DNA from: Lotus japonicus
Lineage: Eukaryota; Streptophyta; Magnoliopsida; Fabales; Fabaceae
Length of the DNA: 64,000 nucleotides
Assembly (NCBI RefSeq): GCF_012489685.1
Contig: NC_080042.1
Coordinates: 26,169,158-26,233,157 of the forward strand
Direction: 5' to 3'
Part shown: one piece after another, positions 46,264 through 57,564 of the stretch
How positions within the stretch are numbered: the first letter of the stretch is position 1
Layout of the letters: each line of letters opens with the position of its first letter
Notes under the pieces: model-generated
What the model was told of the DNA's origin: nothing
The model's database searches: none
The model's input: the letters and a program-made list of their open reading frames with translations, nothing else
Made by a program: the position numbers and the translations under genes

Positions 46264-47504
46264 TGAAGGTATGAAAAACGATAGAAGGGGGGGGGTTTGA
46301 ATAGCGTTTTCAACTAAAAACTTTTCCATCTTGAGATTTAGACAAATCTCTCGAACAAACAACACAAGGTGCAAAGATAAGAGATGAAGAGAAGCACACA
46401 AGTATTTTATCCTGGTTCACTTGATAATCACTCAAGCTAGTCCAGTCCACCCGTTAAGGTGATTTCTTCCTTCTTAGAATGAAGGCAATCCACTATTCAA
46501 TGTTTGTTACAACTGCACTAGCAACCTGCTCAGTGACTAACAATACAATGAACTAGCAAACACTAAGATTCACTCTCTTAGTCTTCTCAAGGAGCTGACC
46601 ATACTTGGTCCCTTAAGGAAATACAAACTAACTGTTTGAAAGGTTTCGTTTACAATGAAGTGCTTTTAAGAAAGCTAGGGTACACACAATAAGAGCGGTG
46701 AAGAAAGATTGCTAAGAGAAAGATTAAATATCGCTTGATTATTGCACAAAGTTTCTTAGCGTCTTCTTCCAACTTCAGCCTCTATTTACACTCCAAGGAT
46801 TAGAGTTGTATTCGTTGTTTGAAATGCTACCGTTGGAGGGCAAATCCGGAACTTCCAGATTTTGCTGTGGCTGAACATCTTAGGTAAGGTCGTCAGGAAG
46901 ATTCTGGTGTGGCTGAACATCTTAGGTAAGGTCGTCAGGATAGTACAATTGCTTTTGTACTTGGATGGCGGCGTGAGCCTTATCCTAGTTGACTTCTAAT
47001 CAGGCGACGCTTCATGTTGGAACTTGTGAAGCTTGGTGATCAGAGTCAGAGGGAAGCTTGGATCCTCTGACCTTCGTATCTTCTGCTTCTGGACATCAGA
47101 GTTGGAAGTACTTGGTCTTCAGAGCCAGCTTACTCTTGGACTTCAAAGTCTTCACTTCTTAGCTTCTGGACCTTCAGAGCCTCTGGACCTTCAGAGCCTC
47201 TGAACCTTCAGAGCTTCTGGTCTTCAGAACTTTAAGTGATCTGAATCCACATAAGAGCTTATCATCTTCAAAACTTTTGAAGCATATACTACTGTTCAAT
47301 TAGAACACAGTGAGTGCGAAAGCGTTGCGTTGGTTACTCTTTTGGCTTAGTGCTTCTAAGAAAGTGTCTTTTGACCAGAGTCAGAGCCTGTCATTTAAAC
47401 ACTTAGAAAACAACGTTAGAGTACCATAATTGTTCATACACAATAGTTAACATGTAATTATCAAAACATAGATTTGTACTACATGACCAAATCTTGGTCT
47501 TACA
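46264..47504 (-). repeat. SIRE copy C 3' LTR
   Basis: 1241 bp, TGAAGGTATG to GGTCTTACA on +. It belongs to the same subfamily as copy D (TGTAAGACCAAGATTTGG start in element orientation). It contains a private tandem duplication of about 41 bp (GTGGCTGAACATCTTAGGTA core, 46860-46940) and four 17-bp CTTCAGAG(C) units near 47160-47225. Confidence 0.9.
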
Positions 47505-48270
47505 ATCTCCCCCTTTTTGATGATGACAAAACCAAGTATTTTGATGAACAATTCTTAAGCAATAAACTGAATACACTCAGAGTTTAGGGTATCAGAGGTA
47601 AACTTATCCTGAGATGTATGGTTTTTTTGCTCGTTCTGAATCCAAGTCACAACTTGATTCTGAGCTAAGCTCCCCTTGAATCTAAGACTTAATAAAAATA
47701 TTAGTAGCGTATAGATTCTGAGCTTAAATAATAGTGATCAGAGTGATATATCAGTCAGATTCATATATATATGAGATTATCAGAGCGCATGAATAATCAG
47801 AGTCAAAACAAGGAAAAGTATCTGATTTAACAGATCGGGGCATATGATCACTTCAGAAGAAGTGAAGATGTATTCCTTGCTAGTGCCCCACTGACAGATC
47901 TATGGTTATAATGATGGATCACTTAAAATTCTCCAAAAGAAAAATAAATCACACTAACACAGCTTACACATCAAAAACTGGGTTGTACTCCCCCTTTTTG
48001 TCATAAGCAAAAAGAATGGGGTGTGAAAAACTTAGCTTGAAGTACAAGGTACTAAGTTAAAAAAATGGAGAAAAAGGTAAATAGATAATAAGATTAATTA
48101 AGAAAATAATTAATTAATGCAGATGAAGAAAAATAAATGATGTGAAAAACACCGGCCAAAACGGAGAAGAACGTTTACCACCAGTCAGGAAAATTTATGA
48201 CTGGCATCAGTTTTCAGAGAAACACCTCGAGAAACTGCTTCAGCATTAACTTCTGGAGACTGAACTTGTA

Positions 48271-48278
48271 TATAAATA
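48271..48278 (+). promoter_or_regulatory. TATA box of the antisense ORF, copy C
   Basis: TATAAATA within GTATATAAATAGC, 63 bp before the ATG at 48334, in a context shared with the other copies (CTCGAGAAACTGCTTCAGC upstream, then TTCACAT before the ATG). Confidence 0.55.
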
Positions 48279-48333
48279 GCAGTGATTCTATAACACTCTT
48301 CACATTCATCCGCTTCCATTAACAAATACTGCA

Positions 48334-48729
48334 ATGACTTCCTTCGAGATTTGCATGAGCGAGCTTGGGAAGAAAGCCTTTGAGGAAGATCTCTTCTTCA
48401 ACGTGAGGCACCCAGAGAATCCTAGCATCTACCAACTGAAAAACCAGTTGCTAGGCATCGAGCTGAGTCCAGAGTTGGACGCCACGCTCAGAGGGTTCCT
48501 GGAGTTTGTGGAGGAACTGCAGGACCTTTTCCAGCGGGAGTTGGACAACTATGCAGAGATCCGTGCGGTGGAGGCTGCACTTGAGGGCAAGGCAGAGTCT
48601 CTGGAGGAGGAGAAGAAGGAGATTCGCCAGAGCTTGGTGCGCTTGGAGTACCAACAACATCGTCTTGAGCTTGAGAAGGCCGAGATGCGTCGTCGTTGTA
48701 GAGCCGAGAGGAGAAATCCTCCGTTCTAA
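48334..48729 (+). CDS. antisense small ORF of SIRE element, intact copy (131 aa)
   Basis: Uninterrupted from ATG 48334 to TAA 48727-48729 on the strand opposite to gag-pol. Predicted features are an N-terminal block with EEDLFFNVRHPENPS, a helical stretch LRGFLEFVEELQDLFQRELD, a long Glu/Lys/Arg-rich coiled coil (EEEKKEIRQSLVRLE, HRLELEKAEMRRRCRAE) and a short basic tail ending NPPF. There is no membrane segment and no recognised domain. AATAAA follows about 25 bp after the stop. Equivalents lie in copies A (25095-25484), B (36992-36603) and D (64000-63690). Function unknown; an RNA- or Gag-binding regulator is conceivable from its charge and coil, but this is speculation. Confidence 0.6.
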   Translation: MTSFEICMSELGKKAFEEDLFFNVRHPENPSIYQLKNQLLGIELSPELDATLRGFLEFVEELQDLFQRELDNYAEIRAVEAALEGKAESLEEEKKEIRQSLVRLEYQQHRLELEKAEMRRRCRAERRNPPF

Positions 48730-48935
48730 TGTAATGCAATGTATGAGATTATTAAATAAAGGAAGTGTTTGTGAAAAAAAAATTGTGTGTTTGTTAATGC
48801 AGATGCTGAAACAATAAATTAGGCACATAAGAAGAAAATCAACAAGTTAATTTGATTAAAAAACAAGGTTAAACTTAAAAATTATTAATAACATAATAAA
48901 AAGAGTGAAGGGGAAAGAGAAGAGAGTTCCTAAAA

Positions 48936-51769
48936 CTAAGGTTTAGGGAGCCTGCTAAGGATTGTCGTGCACATCTCTAACAGACCTTGGATGAGTGTAG
49001 TATGAAGGTTAAGTTGCCTCTGAAAAGAGTCAAGTATGGCCTCAATAGAAATAGGATCAGACTGATTTGGAGCAGAAGAAATAACTTGATCAGAGGACGG
49101 TATATCAGAGCCTGGTGTAGGCTGAGGAACTTGAGCAGAGGTTGAGGCGATGTTAGTAACAGGAACAGCAGCGAGCGCTTGAGCTTTTAGGGCAGCAGCC
49201 TCAGCTTCTAACTTAGTAGCCTGTTTAAGAGCTTCTAACCGAGCAAACTCAAGTTGGGCAGCTTGAAACATTGCAGCTTCAATTCTAGCAGCTTCTTCTT
49301 GCTCTTGCTTCCTTCTGGCTTCTTCCATAGCATTCCAGAGCTTTTCCCTTAGGCGCAATTCATGCAGAGCTTCTCTCCTTCAATTTATGGCTTCTAACCT
49401 TTGTCTGGCAGCTTCAATTCTTTCCTCTCGTTCTTCAGTATAAAGTGTCAGTATCTCATCAATCTTGCCATGTATCCAATTGTACAGACGTCCCCAATCG
49501 TCAGCAACTACGTATGGTTTCTCACTAAGATCAGTGCGAGCATACAGGTTGCGTATCCGAGTTGATGCTTGATCATTGAACAAATTTATGCATTCCAGCA
49601 GTGTGTTTGGTTCAGGATAGGTGTAGGGAATGATGGGAAGATTGGGTTCAGGTAGCGGAGGAGGTAGATTACAGCGGGTAGCTCTAAAGGTAGCTTGGGT
49701 TTCACAGGCTACTTGAGGAGAGGCAACTTCCAGAGCCAGAAGATCAGAGGTATGTGGGTCTGGAGTTGGGTTAGAGGTGCCAGCTTCATGATATGGAAAC
49801 TCAAAGTCTTCAGAGTTGACTGATGAGTAGTTGGAGAGGGACACTTTAGAATATTTTCTTTCCTTTGGAGGAGGGAAGGCCAAGTTCAGAGGAACCGCAT
49901 CAAGTGGTTCAGGAGCGACCAGAGGTTCTGGTCTTGGTTCTGGATAACAGTTTGGACTTGGAGCTCTAATGATATTCTCAGGAAGATCTGAGATCATACC
50001 CCTTGCAACTTGAATGAATTTGTGACCAGATTCAGAGTTGTTGGATGGTGAGGAAACTGCAGCATTGGTAACAAAAGGTATCGATGGAGTGGGAGAGGGA
50101 GTTTCTTGTTCAGAATGTTCAGAGGTTTGTTGTTCAGAGGCTTGTTGTTCAGAGGCTTTCTGTTCAGAGGCTTGTTGAGGGTATGGAAGTAAAATAGGTG
50201 AAGTAGGTGTAGAGGGTTGTGGATTTTGGATTATTTGCCACAGAGGTTCATCTTCAATGGAAGGTTGGATCAATGAGGTCTTGGGTGGTGATAAACAGGT
50301 AGTGGTGGTTGTGCAGATTGGTTTTATGACAGATGTTTGTTGAGGAGGAAGAGAAAGTAATGCTTGGGTAGGAGTGGGGGTAGGCACAACAACAATAGCA
50401 TCAGATTCATCGTCAGAAAGAACTACAAACTTACTTGAGTTCCTGACAGAGGATCTTGTCACTATGGTGGTCCTAGGTGCTTGAGGAATTTCCTGCTGGA
50501 TAACCCTTGTAGCAATTCTGACCTTCTTCTTCTTTTGAGGTGGTGGCTCATCATCATCACCATCCTCAGAGTCATCCTTTGCAACAGTAGTATCTTCCTT
50601 CTTCCTCTTTGTCTTCCTCTTCTTAGGAGAGTCATAATCAGGAGCGTCTTGAAGAATTCTGAAGAACTCATCTACATCAATTTCCAGACCTTGACTCTTC
50701 AGATCCTCAAGATAGAACATGATTGCCTCTGGATCATCAGCCTTAGACCAGAGGGGATAATCATTGAGAGGAACTCTTCGTCCCTTAATCTCATCTAGTG
50801 TGAAGACAGAGTCAGCCTCAACTTTCTTTTCTATCAGACACATCCTCTTCATAGTTGTAGGAGTAAATGCTTCTCCAGCGAGAGCGGATAAGTCTTCAGT
50901 GCAACCTGCGTCGATCAAGTCCTTGACAAAGTTGCTCTCAACAAATATATCTGATAACAGCCTTCCAAACGGAATGTATCTGATTGTGTTCTTGGTCACA
51001 ACAGCAGTTGTTCTTGATCTCTTTATGCAATCCTTCAGATAATTGAACAAGAAGTAAGGAAGACAGACCTTTTCCCCAGTCTTGATGAAGTACAACATCA
51101 CCTTCTGATTGAAGTTGATGTAGTCAGGAGAGCTTCTAGAGGGTCTGGGATTGCAGCAATTCAGAATGATCTTGTGCCAAATCCTTAGGTCAGGATGAAG
51201 ATCCTTCGTCTTGTAATCAGATTTTCCAGGTTGCCAGTTGGCGTACATCACCGAATTGATGTTGTCCTTGACTGCCTTTGACTTGAAGTCGCTAGTCTGA
51301 AATCTGTAGCCCTTGATAGTTTCTGGACCCAGAAGCAAGCAATTGACCTTTCAGTAACAATGATCTTCTTGCCCAGCACATAGGAAACAACTTGAAGATC
51401 GTCACAGTCTGCATGTTTCCAGAATTCCTTCACAAGCTTGTCGTAGATAGGTCTAGTAAGCCTGTTGAAATACACTTTCCAGCCTTGGTTCTCCACTGCA
51501 TGACGAAGATCCAACCCATTTTCTGCTACATTATCGAAATCAACTCACATTTCACAAAGAACCTGAAGTTCTTTTGGTGAGAAATTGCAAGTAACTGCAC
51601 AACTTCTCTGAGCAACAGAAGGAATTTCCCCGGAACCTTGAGTTTCTGCACGAGACGGTACACTTGTTCTTGAACGAAGAGTAGGACCAACTTGACCCGT
51701 TGCAAGTCCCACAACCAGAGGAGGAAACACTCTTCCATCTTCAGAATCAGCCTTCTCTGTTCTATCCAT
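48936..51769 (-). pseudogene. extra 3' ORF (env-like position) of SIRE copy C
   Basis: The best preserved copy. It starts at ATG 51769 (MDRTEKADSEDGRVFPPLVV) and ends SRLPKP, stop, at 48936. Four breaks are visible: TGA after LCEM near 51545, a frameshift near 51340 (after ERSIA), and TGA at 49382-49380, while a 651-codon stretch (51335-49383) stays open. Layout: N-terminal globular region; Lys/Arg-rich tract SPKKRKTKRKKED then acidic DSEDGDDDE and PPPQKKKKVR; Ser/Pro/Thr-rich middle with repeated SEQQ(A/T)SE; C-terminal coiled coil (EEARRKQEQEEAARIEAAMF). No hydrophobic segment long enough for a membrane anchor is apparent. Confidence 0.8.
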
Positions 51770-52199
51770 GGCGGATGAAGGTTTGGGTAGAAAGGGGATG
51801 AACAGGAGAGAGAAGAGAGAGTTTTTGAAGAAAACCTAAAGCTTTTGAAAGACAGAGAGAGAAATGAAAAGAGTAAAGTGGAAAACGTGTGTGCATAAGT
51901 GGGTTTAAAAGTAACCGTTGGCGGTTGTAAAACCAAAAGTAAAATCAACGGTTAGAAATTAATGATATAAAGTTAAACAGTAAATGCACATATCACACGG
52001 TGGAGAATAAGCAGATCAAAATCATTACAATAGATTATCCCAAGAGGCACAAGGAACGAGACATCAGAATAAACTGACACACGTATGCTGTCTTGTCTCA
52101 GAGTGAGTACCAATGGGTACACAGCTTCTGACAAAGTTACCTTCTGAACTAGACATCTTCTGATGAGGAAGCATCATAGTCAGAGGTTCTGATCCATCT

Positions 52200-54892
52200 T
52201 CATACTGGACAAAAGTCCATAATCAGATTTTTCAGTATAAAATTAAATCTATCCTCTGCTAAGGGCTTTGTAAAGATATCTGCCCATTGATGGTCAGTAT
52301 CAACAAACTTCAGAAGAAGTACGCCCTTCTGAACATAATCTCTAATAAAATGATACTTTACCTCAATGTGCTTGGCCCTTGAATGTAAAATTGGATTCAT
52401 ACTGAGTGAGATAGCAGCAGTATTGTCGTAGTAAATTGGAATATTGCTCTCAAGGATTTGATAATCTTCTAATTGGTGTTTCATCTAGAGCATCTGAGTG
52501 CTGCAAATAGTTGTTGAGATATATTCTGCCTCTGTAGTGGATAGAGCAATGGTTGACTGCCTCTTGCTTGCCCATGATACTAAGTTACTTCCCAGAAATT
52601 GACAATTTCCAGATGTACTTTTTCTTTCTGTTCTATCTCCAACATAATCAGCATCACAGTAACCTGAAAGCTTATACTCTGATGTTTTCTTATACATCAA
52701 GCCAAGGTTAGTGGTACCTTTCAGATATCTGAGAATTCTCTTAACAGTAGTTAAGTGAGTTTCTCTCGGATCTGATTGGAATCGAGCACATAAATGTACA
52801 CTAAAGAGAATATCTGGCCTAGATGCAGTTAAGTATAGAAGAGAGCCTATTATACCACGATAGAGCTTTTTACATACTTTACTACTGGAATCTTCTTTCT
52901 CCAGAATGCATGTAGGATCCATTGGAGTCTTGGCTATTGTAGAAGTTCCTTTGTGTACTTGCTCTGATGGATATATGTTGCTTCTGGTTTTTGATCAACT
53001 TGTATTCCCAAAAAGTACTTAAGTTCTCCCATCATACTCATTTCAAATTCAGCTGCATCATCTTAGAAAATTCTTTGCAAAGAGATGGATTAGCAGACCC
53101 AAATATGATATCATCAACATAAATTTGCACAATTAAGATGTCATCTTTGTAGGATTTGCAAAAGAGCGTTGTATCTACTTTACCCCTTACAAACTCGTTA
53201 TCCAGAAGGAATGAGCTCAGTCTTTCATACCATGCTCTGGGAGCTTGCTTCAGACCATAGAGAGATTTCTTCAACTTGAAGACATGGTCAGGGTTCTTCT
53301 CATCTTCAAATCTAGGAGGTTGATGCAGATATACTTCTTCAGAGATGTATCCATTCAAGAACGCACTTTTGACATCCATTTGATGAAGAACTATGTTGTG
53401 ATTCACAGAGAATGAGATCAACAATCTGATAGCTTCCAATCTTGCTACTGGAGCAAACGTTTCAGTGTAATCTATCCCTTCTTACTGACTGTAGCCTTGA
53501 GCAACTAGCCTTGCTTTGTTTCTGACTACTTCTCCTTTCTCATTGAGCGTGTTTCTGTAGACCCACTTGGTTCCAATGATGTGAGCACCATTGGGTTTCT
53601 GAACAAGGTTCCAGACATCATTCTTGGAGAATTGATTCAGTTCTTCTTCCATAGCTAGAATCCAGTCCTTGTCTTGAAGAGCTTCATCAACAGATTTTGG
53701 TTCAATTAATGACACAACACCTTTTAAGCTTAACAGAGTCTCTTCTGGAGGTTTGAACGCTGATCTGGTTCTGGCTGGTTCATCTTTGTTTCCCAGAATC
53801 AATTCCTTAGAGTGAGAGGCAATTATTCTGCTCTTCTTCTGAAACTGCGGATCAGAGGGACCAGCTTCTTCTGGAGAATCTGCCTCTGGCTCAGCTCGCT
53901 CTGAAGCTTTGCCTTTATCAGAAACAGTTATGCTCATATCTGCAAACTTTTCAACTAGCTTTGACTTGTCAGAGTCAAGCTTATCATCAAATCTAACATG
54001 AATAGATTCCTCAATAGTTTTAGCTTCAATATTATAAAATCTAAAACCTTTAGAACGATCAGAATAACCAAGTAATAGACATTTAGAAGATTTAGAATCA
54101 AATTTATGCAATCTATCCTTAGTGTTCAAAACATAGCAAACACAACCAAAAGGATGAAAGTAAGAAATGTTGGGCTTTATATTCTTCCACAATTCATAAG
54201 GAGTCTGATTCAGAATTGGTCTGATAGAGATCATGTTCTGAATGTAACATGATGTGTTTACTGCCTCTGCCCAGAAGTGCTTTGCAATGTCAGTTTCTTG
54301 GAGCATGGTTCTAGCCATCTCTTGGAGAGTTTTATTTTTCCTTTCAACAACACTGTTCTGTTGAGAAGTTCTAGGACAAGAGAAGTCATGTGATATCCCA
54401 TAGGTATCAAACAGACTCTCAAACTTCTCATTTTCAAACTCTCTATCATGATCACTTCTGACACGGACAATGCTACAACCCTTCTCGTTTTGCACTTGGG
54501 CAATGAAGGTAGAGAACACAGAATGAGACTCATCCTTGCGGCTTAAGAATTTTACCTATATCCAGCGGCTATAGTCGTCAACAATGACCATCCCATATCT
54601 CTTGCCACCTATAGACTCAGTTTTCACTGATCCAAATAGGTCGATATGCAGAAGTTCCAACGGCCTTGAGGTGGAAACAACATTCTTTGCCTTGAAAGGG
54701 ACTTTTGTAAATTTGCCTTTCTGACATGCTTCACAAAGAGCATCTGAAGAGAACTTCAGAGTGGCTAAGCCCCTGACAAGGTCAAGCTTACTCAGCTGAG
54801 AAATCTTTCTCATACGGGCATGCCCTAACCGTCTATGTCATACCCATTGCTCCTCATTAACAGAAAGAAGGCACATTACTTTCTGAGATTCC
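52200..54892 (-). pseudogene. pol of SIRE copy C (integrase to RNase H), cut by copy D
   Basis: From the insertion point at 54892 downward: integrase zinc region remnant and catalytic core (HIDLFGSVKTES, VVERKNKTLQEMA), RT with YVDDIIFGS near 53120-53100, and RNase H (STTEAEYIST) to MDFCPV, stop, at 52200. Breaks: a stop near 54554, TAA at 53484-53482 (QQEG region), a one-base loss near 53050, a deletion near 52940, and TGG-to-TAG at 52487-52485. Non-functional. Confidence 0.88.
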
Positions 54893-56106
54893 TGTAAGAC
54901 CAAGATTTGGTCATGTAGTACAACTCTATGTTTTGATGATTACATGATAACTATTGTGTATGAACAATTGTGGTACTCTAACATTGTTTTCTGAGTGTTT
55001 AAATGACAGGCTCTGACTCTGGTCAATACTCACAATTATCAGAAGCATTTAGCCCAAGAGTAACCAACACAACTCTTTCGCACTCACTATGTTCTGATTG
55101 AACAATAGTAAATGCTTCAGAAGTTCTGAAGACGATAAGCTCTGATGTCGATTCAGATCACTTAAAGTTCTGAAGACCAGAAGCTCTGAAGGTCCAGAGG
55201 CTCTGAAGGTCCAGAGGCTCTGAAGGTCCTGAAGCTTGAAAGGTCTAGAAGCTAAGAAGTGAAGATTCTGAAGTCCAAGAGTAAGATGGCTCTAAAGACC
55301 AAGTACTTCCATTTCTGATGTCCAGAAGCAGAAGATACGAAGGTTAGAGGATCCAAGCTTCCTTTTGACTCTGATCACCATGCTTCACAAGTTCCAACAT
55401 GAAGCGTCGTCTGATCAGAAGTCAACTTGGATAAGGCTCACGTCGTTGTCCAAGTACAAAAGCAATTGTACTATCCTGACGACCTTACCTAAGATGTTCA
55501 GCCACAGCAGAATCTGGAAGTTCCGGATTTGCCCTCCAACGGTAGCATTTCAAACAACGAATACAACCCTAATCCTTGGAGTATAAATAGAGGCTGAAGA
55601 TGGAAGAAGCGGCTAAGAAACTTTGTACAAGCTTAAGCAACCACTCAATATTTTCTTAGCAATCTTTCTTCAATAGTTCTTACTGTGTTTACCTTAGCTT
55701 TCTCAAAAGCACTCATTGTAAACCCAAAACCCTCAAACAGTTAGTTTGATTTCCTGAAGGGACCAAGGTTGGTCAGCTCCTTGAGAAGGCTAAGAGAGTG
55801 AATCTTAGTGTTTGCTAGTTCATTGTATTGTTAGTCACTGAGCAGGTTGCTAGTGCAGTTGTAACAAACGTTGAATAGTGGATTGCCTTCATTCTAAGAA
55901 GGAAGAAATCACCTTAACGGGTGGACTGGATTAGCTTGAGCGACTATCAAGTGAACTAGGATAAAATACTTGTGTGCTTCTCTTCATCTCTTATCTTTGC
56001 ACCTTGTGTTGTTTATTCGAGAGATTTATCTAAATCTCAAGAGGGGAAAGTTTTTAGTTGAAAACGCTATTCAAAACCCCCCTTTCTATCGTTTTTCATA
56101 TCTTCA
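54893..56106 (+). repeat. SIRE copy D 5' LTR
   Basis: 1214 bp, TGTAAGACCAAG to TATCTTCA. It has CTCTGAAGGTCCAGAGG-type 17-bp units at 55170-55250 and the GTACAA...TTGTAC inverted repeat near 55455-55475, like the other copies. Confidence 0.93.
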
Positions 56107-56108
56107 AT

Positions 56109-56120
56109 TGGTATCAGAGC
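56109..56120 (+). other. primer-binding site, SIRE copy D
   Basis: TGGTATCAGAGC, complementary to initiator methionine tRNA, two bases after the LTR. Confidence 0.93.
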
Positions 56121-56181
56121 GCAAGTTCTGATTACCACACCTAACAGTGTTCAGTGATCCGAGCCGGTGTGAAAAGCTGTG

Positions 56182-57471
56182 ATGGCTACCACTAGTGATG
56201 CGCAAAAGGATGTTTACAGTGCAAAGCCTCCTATCTTTGATGGACACAAGTTCGTGTACTGGAAAGATAGAATCGAAAGCTTCCTTCTTGGCTTCGATGC
56301 TGATCTTTAGGATATTATCGTGGATGGCTATACGCGTCCAGTTGATGCTGAGGAGAAAGAAGAAATTCTCAGAACATCACAAAGCTAGCAGATCGTGAGT
56401 ATGCTAAGTCTATCTTTGATTCCTTAAAGATGACTTATGAAGGAAACAAAGAAGTGAAAGAGACAAAGGCGTTGTCTTTGATCAGGAAGTACGAAGCTTT
56501 TCAGATGGAACCGACAAATCCATTGAAGATATGTTTTCCAGATTCCAGTTGATTATTGTTGGAATAAGACCTCTCAACAAAAGCTATACCACTGCTGATC
56601 ATGTCAAGAGGATTCTTAGAGGTCTTCCTGAAAACTGGGTACCCCTGATAACTTCCTTGAAGTTTTCAAGAGATCTTGACCAGTTGAGTTTGGAAGAACT
56701 CATAAGTATGCTGAAGAGTCATGAGTTAGATCGTGAAGAGCATCAGACTCACGGGAAGAAGTCAATAGCCTTGAAATCCAAATCTGAAAAGGCAAAAGCT
56801 CTCCAAGAAGCTGAAGAGTCTGAAGGAACCTCTGGTGATTCTGATGAAGATGAGCTAACCCTGATCTCCAGAAAGCTCAACCGCATTTGGTAGCACAGGC
56901 AGAGCAAGTACAATGGCTCATCAAAGGACAAAGGAAAGCATGAATCTTCATATGGTCAGAAGAAGTCCTCATCAAAAGAAGTCACTTGCTTTGAATTCAA
57001 AGAATCAGGACACTACAAGAGTGATTGTCCAAAGCCGAAAAGGACAAAAAGCCAAAGAAGCATTTCAAAGCAATGAAAGGCCTCATGGTGACTTTTGATG
57101 ACTCAGAGTCAGAAGAAGTAGACTCTGATGGTGAGATCGTTGAAGGACTCATGACAATTGTCAAGAACAAAGATGCAGAGTCTAAGGATGCACCTAATGC
57201 TGAATCTGCATCTGAGGAAGAGCTAGACTCTGACGATGAAAATGAGGTATTTTCTTCTTTCTCAACTTCTGAACTTAAAGTTGCCTTGTCTGATATTATG
57301 GATAAATATAACTATCTTTTGACAAAGCATAAAAAGCTGAAAAAGAATTTCTCTGCTGCCTCTGAAACTTCTGTTGAACATGAGAAAAAGATTTCTGAAT
57401 TAAATGTGAGTAATCATGCTTTAGTTAATTCTAACTCTGTGCTCAAAAATCAAATTGCTAAATTAGAATAA
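56182..57471 (+). pseudogene. gag of SIRE copy D
   Basis: ATG at 56182. The UBN2-type start (PPIFDGHKFVYWKDRIESFL) is open to TAG at 56308-56310, which replaces the conserved Trp of ADLWDII. A further deletion of roughly 100 bases lies after 56345 and the frame is lost. The rest is recognisable: MFSRFQLIIVGIRPLN, RILRGLPENW; a zinc knuckle at 56987-57028 in which the second Cys is Phe (CFEF instead of CFEC); and the acidic coiled-coil end. Confidence 0.85.
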
Positions 57472-57564
57472 GTTGTTGCTTGTGATGCCTCTGATGTTAA
57501 GAATGAATCTAAATATGTAAAGTCTTTTCAAAGATTCCTAGCTAAGAGCGTAGATAGAAGCTTA

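Larger units (their letters stand above)
46264..54892 (-). mobile_element. SIRE-type element, copy C (interrupted by copy D)
   Basis: Minus-oriented element with 3' LTR 47504-46264, PPT 47505-47518, antisense small ORF, extra 3' ORF and pol up to the integrase, where copy D is inserted at 54892. Its 5' remainder (zinc-binding end of integrase, protease, gag, 5' LTR) should follow copy D beyond 64000. Left flank ACATT (46259-46263) is the expected target duplication, not testable here. Confidence 0.9.
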
